Shown piece after piece: positions 1 to 11,191 of a stretch of DNA of 64,000 bases. Positions within the stretch are counted from its first letter, which is position 1. Every line of letters begins with the position of its first letter. Position numbers and translations under genes: made by a program. The stretch lies in assembly GCA_002749535.1 (NCBI GenBank), contig MZZL01000408.1, positions 480,693 to 544,692 on the forward strand, written 5' to 3'. Under the pieces are notes generated by a model. It did not search any database, was not told where the DNA came from, and saw nothing but the letters and a program-made list of their open reading frames with translations. The DNA comes from Apophysomyces variabilis (Eukaryota; Mucoromycota; Mucoromycetes; Mucorales; Mucoraceae).

Positions 1-66
1 ATTCAAACGAAAAAAAAGATGACCAAAAAATTATATGATTTGTAATTTTATTTGCTTCTCGCAAAG

Positions 67-966
67 GATCTGCAACAATTACCAGATTCGGTTTATCCCG
101 CGCAGGACACGCGACGTAGGTTTTTTTCCTTTACTTGTTTTTTCGTTGTGAGATTAGGACGGTAAAACTGACTCTTATAGGGGCAGCATCCGAAGATGCA
201 GCCGTGGAAGAAGATTCACCAGATGCCAATCCGTTATCGGAGTACGAGCAGCAACGGTTGAAGCGCATCGAAGAAAACAACCGCACCCTCTTAAAATTGG
301 TAAGAAAGAAAAGCAAAGCACAAACGGGGCTCAGCCGCAGATCAGAACTTCTTTTGTTATGATCCTCTCCGAAGCGACCGTTTTGACGTGCAGATCAAAA
401 CCAGAAAAAGAGGCTGACAGAAAGATAACGTGTTCATTCTTTCCTTTATGTCCATTCTATTTTTGTTATACCTATAGGGCTTAATATCCGAGTTGAGTGA
501 GGAATCGGATGACTTGATCCATCATGAAATGATGATGAATAAGCCACCTCTTGTGGATGCCCCTTTGGTTCTCATGGTTATCGGTCACCCAGAGTTTCTG
601 TTGCCACGGCAGATAAACCTTTACCGGCAAACGGTTGTACAGATTGCTACAGAGGCCACAAAGAAACTTGCACCGCAAGGCATGTTGATTATCGGAACTA
701 AGGATGTAAGGGATAATTGTGGCAAACTTTGGCCGATGTCGATGCTTGTTCTTGAGGATATCGAACGGGCGGTTGATCCGACGGTTCTAAAACTCAAGGA
801 AATGGTGGTTGCTGTTCCGGATGGCTATTCTAAAGATCGAAAACGTAAGGTATCTGTTGCCAATGAAAGAGAAGAAGAAGAGGAAGGAGAGGAGGAAATT
901 GTAGAGATCGTGGATGAACATCTTCCTATTGTCCATGCGATTTATTTGGTATTTCAGTTGATATGA
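67..966 (+). CDS. Methyltransferase-like protein, 3' part (gene enters from left edge)
   Basis: The best model joins an exon ending at 115, an exon 158-299 and an exon 478-966 (TGA at 964-966). The 300-477 intron is clear (GTAAGA at 300, CTATAG at 477, phase 0). The 116-157 intron is only 42 nt and less certain. No usable ATG is present, so the start lies left of the window. The second exon carries a charged helix (SEYEQQRLKRIEENN). The last exon contains LAPQGMLIIGTKDVR, then VVAVPDGYSKDRK, an acidic insert, and HAIYLVF near the end. That order resembles the C-terminal half of N6/N4-type SAM-dependent DNA methylases, where a 'gG-li-g--DvR' strand is followed by a final 'H---lvF' strand. The catalytic motif would lie upstream and is not visible, so the assignment is inference; an unrelated Rossmann-like protein is possible. 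Confidence 0.45.
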
Positions 967-1332
967 AAGTAAAAAATAGCCGGTTTTTGGATTTGTATCG
1001 GCGCTCTAATGATGAACTGAGAATTAGAAACCATTTGACACCACATGTGGTCTCACCCCATCCTTTCTTTTTCGCAAACAGACCCCTCCCCTTCCCAGCT
1101 AAAAATAGGGAGAAAAGCAACCCGTTTTCTTTTGCAGTGCGACTCTGGCTCTTTTTCTTTTTCAGCGGTAAAATAGCACGAAAAGGCTGTGTTCGAAATA
1201 CTCATTCTTTTTTCCTTCCTCTTCCTCTTTATTTGTCCCACTCATTAAAGGACTTTGTATTTCGTTTCCCTTCTCTCCCTTTTTCCCTTTTTTCTAAAAT
1301 CTCTTCTTTTTTAAGCCTCATTTATCTTTGAT
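967..1332. promoter_or_regulatory. Intergenic region and leader of the first VTC gene
   Basis: There is no supportable gene here. From about 1195 to 1330 the top strand is strongly pyrimidine-rich (TTTCCTTCCTCTTCC-like runs), as is common just upstream of highly expressed fungal starts. I see no clear TATA box. Confidence 0.4.
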
Positions 1333-3875
1333 ATGGATTTCTCACGGGAATTCCGAGAAAACATATACGAACCATGGCGATTTGAATATGTTGCCTATGA
1401 GACCATCCTTCGCAACATGAAACAACGTTGTGAGGAAGGATGGTCAGAAGAGGATGAAAGAGATTTCGACAAAACAATCCTGTTGGAGGCAGAAAAAATT
1501 GACCTGTTTGTCACACGAAAACAGCGGGAGATCGATTCACGCATCGCTTACTGTGAACGAGTACTTGTGCAGCAACGACCAAATATGACATCTGCAACAA
1601 CCAAAAATCTGTATGAATCAATGGATGATGCGTTGACCGAGATTCTAGCCGACTTGAATGATTTGACAAAGTTCACCCGATACAACTTTTTGGCGGTGAA
1701 ACGGCTGATTGAAACGCATGATCAAGACACAGGAAACGATAAGCAGCATCTTTTGGTGGATATTTCCCGTACTCGTCCGCTGGATCGTCAACGGTTCGAT
1801 GTTGCCCTCGTCAAAGTCTCGACCTTGCACGATCTTTGTCGTCAGCATGGGCAAGAACGCTCTGGCAATGCAGCCGCAGGTGCAGACCAAAATGCATTTG
1901 AGCGAGCAACAGCTAAATACTGGGTTCACCCTGACAACGTGACCGAACTGAAGGCGATCCTGCTATTTCACCTACCTGTTCTGGTCTTCAATCCGAACAA
2001 ACCGATTGAACCCAGTGACAGCGCCATCTCAAGTGTCTATTTTGACAATGACCACTTTGATCTCTATTCAGGTCGTCTACAACGCGATGAAGGTGCCGAA
2101 GCCATTCGCTTTCGTTGGTATGGTCCCATGACCTCAAAGAACATCTTTATCGAGAGAAAGACACATCATGCCGCGTGGTTGGATGGCGCTTCTGTAAAGG
2201 ATCGTTTTCGACTGGATGACAACAAAGTCGACGATTTCGTTTCGCTGAATTACACAGCCGATGCTGTGGCAGAGGACATGCGAAGACAGGGTATGGATTC
2301 AGTCGCGGTGGAACAGAATCATTTTATTGCTTCGGGTATTCAGCGTTCCCTCGGTGAAAAGAAATTGGCTCCTGTTATGCGAGTGTTCTACAACCGAACG
2401 GCGTTCCAGATTCCGGGTGACCAACGCTTGCGGTTGTCTCTGGATACCGATCTGACTTTTATTCGTGAAGATGCTTCAAAACGTCCAGACGGAAAATGGC
2501 GGCGGGCTGATGTGGGAATTGACTATCCGTTTGACTATCTTCCTGCAGACGAGATTTACCGATTCCCATATGCGGTGCTGGAAACGAAGCTGCAGACCCA
2601 TCTAGGACAGAAACCGCCAGAATGGCTTACTCGCTTGCTGGATTCGAAGTTGGTGTATGAGGTGCCGAGGTTCTCTAAATATCTGCAAGGCGCTGCGCAT
2701 TTCTGGGCTCCAAAACTTCCATTATTACCGTACTGGCTGGAGCAGCTGGACCTCGATATTAGGAACGCCAAGAAGCCAACCGGTAATTTCTCCGGTCTCT
2801 CACGATCCAAGAGTTTGAAGCCATTGATCGATGGTCATTACCGTATGGGTTATCTGGAGTCTCAATTGGAGAAGCGTGCGACTATCAAACGAAAGCAGAG
2901 CGTTACAGAAGCTTCGAGGTCGATTTCTTCTATTACAGCCGGTCCTCAAGTGGCTAAGGGTCCTTTGCTGGAAGAACGTCCAAAGCGCGATTCTGTTGTG
3001 ATCAATGTGAATAACCAAAGCGCTAACAACAACCCGTTTGATGATCCTGTCTGGAACCGGAGCGAACCTCTGCAGTTTGACTTTGACAAAGAATCACAAC
3101 AGTCTGGGAATGTACGATACCGACCATTTGCTTCCGACAGCCGGCGGAACACCGACCAATTCTTCGACACAGCCTCCACGGAACATCTCTTTGGTGGCCA
3201 ACAACACACACCACGATCATCCTATCTCCATACAGAAGCAAGTCAAGACCATCTAGCGATGCGTGAGGACGGGGAAGACGGTGAAAAGAAGAAGAAAAAG
3301 AAGAAAGATAAGAAGAAGAAGGAGGACGAAGAGAGCGGTGAAGGTGCCATGGATATGGAAGATGGCGCCAAAGAGAAGAAGCCAAAGAAGACCAAGGAAG
3401 AAAAGGAACGTCTCAAGCTTGCATCTCGTCTGGAACCGAAGTTGTTTTTTGCAAACGAACGTACCTTCATCAACTGGCTTCAGTTTGCTGCCTTATTGCT
3501 CAGTGGTGCTTTGACGTTACTCAACTTTGGTGATCATATTAGTACCATTGCCGGTGGTGTATTCTTTGGTATTGCATTTGGATTTTCACTGTATGCTTTT
3601 GGCCGTTATCGATACCGTGCCCATCAAATTGCCACCACACCCCATCTACGGTATGACGATATCTATGGCCCTATCGGACTTTGCATTTTGCTTGTGGGCG
3701 CACTCATTGTAAGTTATTGAATTTGGATTACATTAATGGTATGAGGTAACTAAGATGATTCACCATGTAGCTCAACTTTGTTTTACGTTATCAACATCCA
3801 TCTGACACTACAACGTATTTGGGCATCAATAGTACGACTGGTATTAACAACGCGACCACCAATGATCCTCTTTAG
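1333..3875 (+). CDS. VTC4: SPX-VTC-DUF202 polyphosphate polymerase, paralogue A (divergent SPX pocket)
   Basis: Exons 1333-3708 and 3771-3875 (intron GTAAGT...GTAG, phase 0) give 826 residues. Domain order is SPX (1-135), VTC tunnel domain (about 190-480), a linker with a Lys/Glu-rich tract (about 640-690), and a DUF202-type three-helix membrane domain at the C-terminus. In yeast, Vtc4 makes polyphosphate from ATP and translocates it into the vacuole. Polymerase residues are all present: KYWVH near 195, the IRFRW Arg pair near 257, ERKTH near 273, FYNRTAF, and VLETKLQT near 415. The SPX basic pocket is not: position 2 is Asp and position 26 is Leu, and the C-terminal helix reads R124, E127, T128, Q131 where the neighbour has K124, K127, K128, K131. 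Tyr22 is kept. The last exon adds an Asn/Thr-rich tail that paralogue B lacks. Confidence 0.9.
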
Positions 3876-4648
3876 ACATCATATCCTTTATTTTTGTTAT
3901 ATTTAAGCTCGGCACTCATTCTTGTTTCCCTTTTTTTTCCACATCATATCCCTCTTTCTTTCTCAATAATATTAAAAAAGAAAACGCATCACTTCTTTTT
4001 AATTCCTGTGTCACCCAAAATGATCTGCTGAGCTACATGCGCCTCAATCGAACATAGGTTTTGTGTAGAGAGGCTTAGCACGAACGATACGATGACAAAA
4101 AAGTTAGTGAGCCATCTATTTATCGCCACAACTGATAAAAAAGAGGTGCCAAGTAACACAAAGAGAGTAACGTTTTCGGGCATGGCATTCTCCCGCAACG
4201 AAAAAAAAAAAAGCACAGTCAGTGACAGGGGGAATTTTATCCATTTTTGGAATATACTGAGCTTTTGGGGAATAGCTAGTTTATCCAGGTAAAAAAGACT
4301 CCGTTTTCGATATGAGTAATATGGTCAAGCCCTTTCCCATGCGAACCAAAAAGAAGTAGTTAGTGTCGGATAAAAGCGGGCCGCAACGGGAACCTGTCAG
4401 GGCAACACATCTCTTTTTTTTTTGTTGCTGAATAACAACGACAAGTCGGAGTTTTGAACTATTTTTTGAACCTCAGGTTCCAGGGCGACGTCGGTGTTCA
4501 GCACCCAAAAATATACACTGCTCTCGGGTCCATCAATACCATTTATATAGATGAACCAAGTATTTTTTTGTGCGTGTGTATAAACTCGCTTTTCTCCCTT
4601 TCCTCTTCTTCTTCTCTTCTTCTCTTCTTTTCCTTTTTCTCTCCCCTT
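3876..4648. promoter_or_regulatory. Spacer between the VTC paralogues; promoter of paralogue B
   Basis: The 773-bp spacer has no coding signal beyond short chance frames. The last 60 bases before the ATG at 4649 are almost pure C/T (TCCTCTTCTTCTTCTC-like), matching the leader of paralogue A. I saw no CACGTG/G Pho4-type box. Confidence 0.4.
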
Positions 4649-7107
4649 ATGAAATTTGGTCAACAATTACAACAAGAAATCTTCCCGCCTTGGCGATTAT
4701 CTTACATTCAATATGATGTTCTGAAAAGTGAACTCAAGCAACGACAGTTGGCTCACGACTGGACGGATCAGGATGAACAGGATTTCGTTGAACTGCTGGA
4801 GAGTGAGCTCGACAAAGTCTATGACTTTGTGACAGCCAAGTTAAATGAAGTGGAGGCGCGGATCAGTTACTGCGAACGAACCATCCAAACCTTCATGAAC
4901 AACCCTTCATGGTCATCCGACCAGAACTGGAACGTTATGGACGAAGCACTCACGGAAGTCCTCTTTGATGTCAACGACCTGGCCAAGTTCACTCGTCTGA
5001 ATTATATCGGTTTCCAAAAGATCCTGAAGAAGCACGACAAGTGGACTGGGCTCAACCTCACTCAAGGCTTCGTACCACAATTGCGGGCAAAACCCCTGGA
5101 CAAGCAACGTTTTGATGTCGCCATTGTTTTTATCTCCTCTCTTCATGATATTTGCCGTCTGCAAGGTAAACCACGTACTGGTAACGCCGCCGCTGGCGGA
5201 GATCAGAATGCTTTTGAGCGCGCCACTGCCAAATACTGGATTCACCCCGACAACGTGACCGAGGTCAAGTCGATCATTATGCTGCATCTGCCGGTGTTGA
5301 TTTTCAACAAGGACAAGCGATATGAACCCTCCGATTCAGCTATCTCCAGTGTTTACTTTGACAATGATGACTTTGATCTGTATACAGGGCGTTTGCAAAG
5401 GGATGAGGGTGCAGAAGCTATCCGTTTCCGCTGGTATGGTCCCATGGCTTCTAACAGTATTTTTATCGAACGCAAGACTCACCATGCTTCATGGTTGGAC
5501 GGTGCTTCGGTTAAGGATCGTTTCCGACTTAATGTGGAGGAAGTGCCTCGGTTCATCTCAGGCGAACTAAGTGCGGATGCCTATGCGGATCAACTGCGGG
5601 CCAAGGGCACGGATGAGAAGACCATTGAGGGCAATCATTTTATTGCCAAGGGTATCCAAACGTCTTTCAAGGAGAAGCAGCTGAAACCGGTCTTGCGTGC
5701 CTTCTACAACCGCACGGCGTTCCAGCTTCCTGGCGATCAGCGTGTGCGTGTCAGTCTCGATACGGACCTGACGTTCATCCGTGAGGACAACTTGGATGGT
5801 ATTACCCGCCGTGGCCCACGTGAATGGCGTCGTCCCGATGTGGGCATCGATTATCCTTTCAGTTATCTCGAAGACCGTGAGATTCTGAGATTCCCTTATG
5901 CCGTGCTGGAAACCAAGCTTCAGACACATTTGGGTCAGGAGCCACCGGAATGGTTGACTAAGTTGGTTGACTCTCATTTGGTCCACGAGGTGCCTCGGTT
6001 TTCCAAGTATCTCCATGGTGCATGCTATTTCCATAGAGATCGTATGCCACTCTTGCCTTGGTGGCTTTCTGAAATGGCCATCGATATCCACAAACCGCGA
6101 TCCACCAACTTTGGTCTTACCCGTTCAAAGTCATTTAAGCCGCTTATTGATGGTCAGTATCGACGTGCCATGGAGCAAGAAGAACGTCGAATGTCTATCG
6201 TAGCTGATAAGGCGAACGCGGAGAACAAGAATAACAACAATGGTCGCATTTTCGACCGCAATGACGATGAAATGGTGATGAGCCCCAGCCCTTTCGATGA
6301 TCCTTTGATGTCCTCGGCCACGCTGTCTCCCACCAGCAGACAAGAACCGATGCCCCGTTCATCCTCAGCAGGAAACACGCTGATTGGCTCTCCGGTACAT
6401 ACACCTTCTTTGGCAAAACCACCCGTGGAACCTTGGCTACAAGCGCCGCCTCCGCCTGTCTCGTCCTCTTCTTCGCCCGCGCCCTCGGTTTTCATGGCTG
6501 ATGAAGAACAAGGTTTGAAAAAAAAGAAAAAGAAGAACAAAAAGGCAAAGGAAGATATGGAGTTGCAGGAATTGGGTGAGCCTGTCCAGATCGACAAGGG
6601 AAGTCTGAGGTTGGATATGCAAGACGAAGAAAAGAAGTCAAAGGGCATGAGGCGACTTTTGGGTGACAAGGGGCCTATGTACATTGAAGATCCCAACAAC
6701 AAGGGTTCCATGATCCCCATCAAGAAAGTCAAAATCGATCCCAAAGTGTTCTTCTCCAATGAACGTACTCTCCTTTCTTGGCTTCAGTTCTGTGCTCTTC
6801 TCCTGACAGTGGCTCTATCGCTTCTTAATCTTGGCCAAGGTACATCCAGAATTGCTGGTGGCGTGTTTATTGGCGTCGGTGCTGTGGTCGCTATTTACGC
6901 TCTCTATCGATTCGAAAAACGTGCATGGTAAGTTAAAGAAAAAGAATTCAGCTTCGTTGTAATGGGCATACATACTTACTTTTCCTTTTTCTTAGGATGA
7001 TTAATAACCGCGTTATCGGCCGTTATGATGATCTGTGGGGTCCTGCAGTCCTGTGTGCGTTGTTGGTTGGTGCCTTGATTGTCAACTTCTATCTGAGATT
7101 TGGATAA
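4649..7107 (+). CDS. VTC4: SPX-VTC-DUF202 polyphosphate polymerase, paralogue B (canonical)
   Basis: Exons 4649-6927 and 6996-7107 (phase 2) give 796 residues. An upstream in-frame extension to 4454 exists, but ATG 4649 gives the classic SPX start MKFG and follows the pyrimidine leader. SPX residues Tyr22, Lys26, Lys124, Lys127, Lys128 and Lys131 are all present, matching the inositol-pyrophosphate pocket defined for yeast Vtc proteins. The VTC domain keeps KYWIH (about 195), IRFRW (about 257), ERKTH (about 273), FYNRTAF and VLETKLQT (about 419), so it should be catalytic. The linker has a Lys-rich tract near 625-640. Three hydrophobic segments form the DUF202 domain, ending in FYLRFG. Expected location is the vacuolar/acidocalcisome membrane. 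It lies head-to-tail with paralogue A, but the intron sits at a different place within DUF202. Confidence 0.93.
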
Positions 7108-8727
7108 GATCATTTTTACTGGTGCCCTCTCACTCTTTCTCATCCATCCCCGTCCCTCACTTATTACTCACCACCTATACTTCGCAATCAACGCAACACA
7201 CAACATTCCCAACACACACGCTCTCATATACGCAAAAGTTTGTTTCTAAACTCTTACTTCTTCCCTATTGTTTTTACACATCTTTTTCCTTCTTGCATTA
7301 TTTGCACGTTTATAGACGTATGTACGAGTCTGTTTTTTTTTCTTTGCATCCATATTCTTCTCTCTTTTGATATACATAAAATCTGATTCCATCTGAACCT
7401 CAAATTTTTTTGTCTGAACCTTGTTTAACTTTTCTGATCTGATGACCTTCGTCCTTAATCATTTGTACCAATTGAGAGACCATTTTGCGTTAGTTGCAAT
7501 CTGTTAGCGTCCACTTAATTGTGTGTGTTATCTAGTTTACGGATTTGAGTGCGGCCGTTGGTCGACGTTTAATTCGGTATTATGTACCCAGGAAACAGGA
7601 TGAAACATTGAGGTCAGCGTGTCCGTGGGGTCGAGATGAAGATAAGGCCCTTGTCCATCAATTAACCAAAATACGCATTGGTATCTATACCAACGCGACA
7701 GGACTTCTCTTCTCATTCTTCCCTTAAGCTTTTTTTTTTATCTTTTGTACGAGCTGCCATACACGTGTATCACATTTACTTAGATCTATCCTAGTTTTTA
7801 GCCTTGGTAAACTTTTTTTTCAACCCTACACTGCTCACTTTGGTTAGCGTAGCTATGGTCCATGGAGAGACAAACCAGCCACACTTATACAGTACGATTG
7901 AACAAAAATGGCACCTTCCCATTTATAGATTCGATTTCTCTTTGGTGCTTGTGGGTAAGAGGAAAGTAGCCATATCATGCGGTTTTATATTGATCCAACT
8001 CCATGCAAAACTTACTACATCGAGATCGTTCCTTATGGCGCAACAAGTCGAACGTGTACTTGATGTTATCCACACCTTCTCATACTGATATCAATAGACT
8101 CTTTGATTTCTTCCGTTATAATCATGGGGGAGATGTACCAAAGCGTATGGTTGTGGCAGATAAGAGACATAGCTGTTGCAATAGCTAGGAGCCTGATTGA
8201 GCTCATCATGCGATGGACAGAAACCGATTGGGAAACATATTCAAGTTGTATTCGCTACGTACGGTGAGCAAACCTAGGAACCCTTGGATAGGTTTTCCTA
8301 AGCCCAACGATCAGTGAGGGTTGGGGGATACAAGGAGGATCCATTCTTTTTCGGAACCAGCGCCGAAGACGGAATGGTTAGCTGAACACCCTGGTGCTGG
8401 GAACGATCTGTAATGCAAGCGGTCGGTGAAATAGAATTCTCTTTGACATGTGATCGAGACAACCACCACAAGTACGAAATTTTGTTTTTCTTCATGATTA
8501 TCCAAAATCGTTTGTTTAGCTTTGTCGGTTCACCCATGTGGACCTTCGAAAATTTAAAAGTAAAACAGAAAGGTTTGTTCAATACAGTACAAGCACGACC
8601 ATCTGGGTAACCAACCGATGAGTCATTTTGTTGGGGCAGAAACTTGATATTTTATCTAGAGCCAAAATTTTGTTTGGAGTAGTAGCATGAAGCTATTCTA
8701 TTCAGTGGATGATGTTACATGAAGGTT
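7108..8727. other. Intergenic, no gene seen
   Basis: About 1.6 kb containing the 3' region of VTC paralogue B and the 3' side of the TMBIM gene. Open frames are short, AT-rich and carry no recognisable motif. I support no gene here. Confidence 0.5.
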
Positions 8728-9851
8728 TTAATGACGATCAGGATTTAGAATTTCACTGGCATCCAAACCATCTGAGAGTTCGCAGATATGATGAAGACAT
8801 CGGACAGGGTACGCCAGATCAACATAGAAACAGATATTAGCAAGAATATAATCCTCTGGAATCACGGCGCCCATAACGTAGTACAAATCCAGGATTAAGT
8901 AACTGCATACCAATGACGCCAAGAACATGGGCCACAGAATCTGAACAGGATCCATATCAAACACGTGGCGCAACCAAGGTGAACTAAGACAAATCCCGAT
9001 CATGCAGCATAACCTGAGGGAAAAAGAAAAACAGAACGCATCAGCAAAGCTACATCAAGGCTTCCAGTTCTTTTTTGGGGGTCTTGCTTACAATGGTTTT
9101 GGTCCGGAAAACGGATATCGCGTCTGGAGTGTATAGAGTAATGTGCCAGCTAAACCAAACAATGACATGTAAATAACCATAACACCGTCATTATAAAACA
9201 GTTTGGAAACTAAAGAAAGAAGGTTAGAAGAATAGGGCTACGCCTGACAGCATCCTTGTTCTTACTGAGGTCCGCCAAGATGAGCGATACAGTGACAGAA
9301 AAGACAGATAACATGGTAACACGACTGGTGTGTGATAGTTGGAAATACTGAAGCCAGAGTTGCCACAGAACAAGGATGGCTAAGACCAAAGCAGGGAAAA
9401 TTAAGACCCACCATGCATATTTACTACATCATCGACAAAGGAACAAAACGAAACAGATAAGCTTTCTATGCTTTAAGGTTGCACTACCTCTATCTTTTAC
9501 CTGTTTTGTAGCCATTGAAACAGAGAGTCTACTTGAACTAAGGTCGTTGTCAAGCATGAAAGGATGAGAAATTGGCCCATAGTAATTAATATGACTTTGC
9601 GGACAAAGGCTTGTAAAATATTTTTGTGTGTGAATTCTTCTTTTGCTTTCTTTTCGCTTTTTCTTTATCATGGTTACTTTACTTAGTTGCGTTGCCAAGC
9701 TACATCGTTCGACGGCCATTCCAAAAATGTCTTGATCCTGACCTGACCGAAACCGTTGGAGTAAGTCGGACGCAATGACCGAATGATAATGGGCATCGCC
9801 TGGTGGAACGGGTATAGAAATGGTATTATAATCGTTGGTATAAGTTGCCAT
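8728..9851 (-). CDS. BXI1: Bax inhibitor-1 / Lifeguard (TMBIM) family membrane protein
   Basis: Five exons on the minus strand: 9683-9851, 9501-9609, 9266-9423, 9092-9209 and 8728-9013. All junctions are GT-AG and stay in frame, giving 279 residues, the usual size for this family. After a polar N-terminus, exon 2 starts the first membrane segment with TFVRKVILITMGQF, matching the family's 'FvRKVy-iLt-Q' entry. Later segments include VTMLSVFSVTVSLILADL and the loop TLQTRYPFSGPKP, equivalent to the 'tf-tk-dFt-mg' motif. The C-terminus holds the 'vyDt..i......eeYi.aai.lYlDi' block as DLYYVM followed by PEDYILANICFYVDL. Seven helices are expected, in ER or vacuole/Golgi membranes. Family members modulate Ca2+ leak and stress-induced death; the role in this organism is inference. 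Confidence 0.85.
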
Positions 9852-11002
9852 GGCGAAAACGGAAGAAGCTTAAAATGGGCCGGGATGCATAGGGTAAAAT
9901 ACGAAGAAAGAAGAAAAAAAAAGGGGGGAAGAGGTAACGGAAGCGGGATCGTCTACACCGACGTTTCAATGGCTGAGGGTTCGGAATACATTACAGTACG
10001 TCACGGAAAAGGATAAGTTCCGTTTTTGATTGGCCACAGACAATAGGAAAGTAATCAAACCAAAGGGGATGATCAAGTTTACTGCTTTTTTGTTAGTTCA
10101 TGCCATTGTTTGTTTCGTTTTGCAGGTGCTGAAGGAAATTAGGATTGTCCACAGAAAATAGAAATTACACTCAGACGACGCGTTTCTGACCCCTTTCTTT
10201 TTCTTACCAAAAGGAGAAATGGATGTTTAGGATTACGAATAGCTTATTCACTCATGGATGTGTCTCGGAAATACTTTACTTAGACTCGCTATAATTCATC
10301 CGAGACATGAAATGTTACCTGGAAACCAGACTTTGTAGATCCGTACTTTCTTTTTTCAATGTCAATTTACTTTTTGGGGACATGCCACGGAAAAAAGGCA
10401 AAAAGATATAGAACAGGACGATGTATTTTATCTTCAAGGCTTGTTTAAACTCCATTGATCTCCGTACTCCATTACTGTAGTTTGTCGTGCTTCTTAACTC
10501 TCGGTACATATTCTTTTCAGCTTTTCAATAAACTATGACGCGTCCCTAAACTGAGGAGATAGTGCTGTTTCGTACAATGTCACTATGACAATCTCTCCTT
10601 TGTCATTTTTATCAATCCATACGCTGGACTGGTCCCAGCCAGTTTAATCAGCATATCATACATTTTCATGCTTTTAGGTGTCAGGTTTTAAGACAAGATT
10701 GGTTTGCCGAATGCAAATTAAAGAACTAATCGTACTTTATTTCCAAAAATTAAAGTCGCATCTAGCAAATTCACTTGGCGCATTTTGAAAAGTGGGCTTG
10801 ACGCTAACAAATTACATTAATTGTCGTGTTATAACAGTTGGAATTGACCAATGTTTACATACCTATCATAAAACTGACGACGCCATACCCATCTCCCCGC
10901 CAAGTGAATGCCAGATGCATATATAAATTTCAATTGGTGAGTAATAGAAGAAAAATAACAATATTATTCAATGACACTTACTAAATACCGGGAGTAAAAG
11001 CC
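9852..11002. other. Gene-poor region
   Basis: AT-rich DNA without supportable genes. It contains a 12-bp inverted repeat (10769-10780 and 10898-10909, listed separately). Confidence 0.5.
10769..10909. repeat. 141-bp segment bounded by a perfect 12-bp inverted repeat
   Basis: ATTCACTTGGCG at 10769-10780 recurs as its reverse complement CGCCAAGTGAAT at 10898-10909. The interior is AT-rich and non-coding. The size fits a very short MITE-like element, but I see no target-site duplication, so a chance or regulatory palindrome is possible. Confidence 0.3.
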
Positions 11003-11191
11003 CTATCCACTTGACTCGTGGATCCTTTTCTGTCTTTTTGCTTGCTGCCTCTCAGATCGCCTTAAAGGAGCTCGGGACGATTCTGGTCTTTCCTCTTCTC
11101 GTCGGCTGATTCGTCTGCGAGACCTGGGTGGTTCAACCATAGTCTCGGTTTGGCTGGCTCTTGTTCGACGTCGTGTAGTTGGGGCTATCAT
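11003..11191 (-). CDS. Small Arg-rich basic ORF, hypothetical
   Basis: A 62-residue frame with a true ATG (11191). It is very rich in Arg, Glu and Ser (SRRRISRREEER, LRRSERQQAKRQKR), which is unusual for chance translation of AT-rich DNA. A TATAAAAA sequence lies just upstream of the ATG at about 11202-11209. There is no known domain. It could be a micro-protein, the first exon of a longer gene, or chance. Confidence 0.35.
   Translation of the reverse strand: MIAPTTRRRTRASQTETMVEPPRSRRRISRREEERPESSRAPLRRSERQQAKRQKRIHESSG

Noticed and set aside
4454..4648. In-frame N-terminal extension of VTC paralogue B
   Set aside because: It lies in the promoter/pyrimidine leader, and the ATG at 4649 gives the conserved SPX start.
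5567..6091. Minus-strand 174-residue frame inside VTC paralogue B
   Set aside because: Shadow of a strongly conserved coding region.
6154..6759. Minus-strand 201-residue frame inside VTC paralogue B
   Set aside because: Antisense of the low-complexity linker; it has no independent support.
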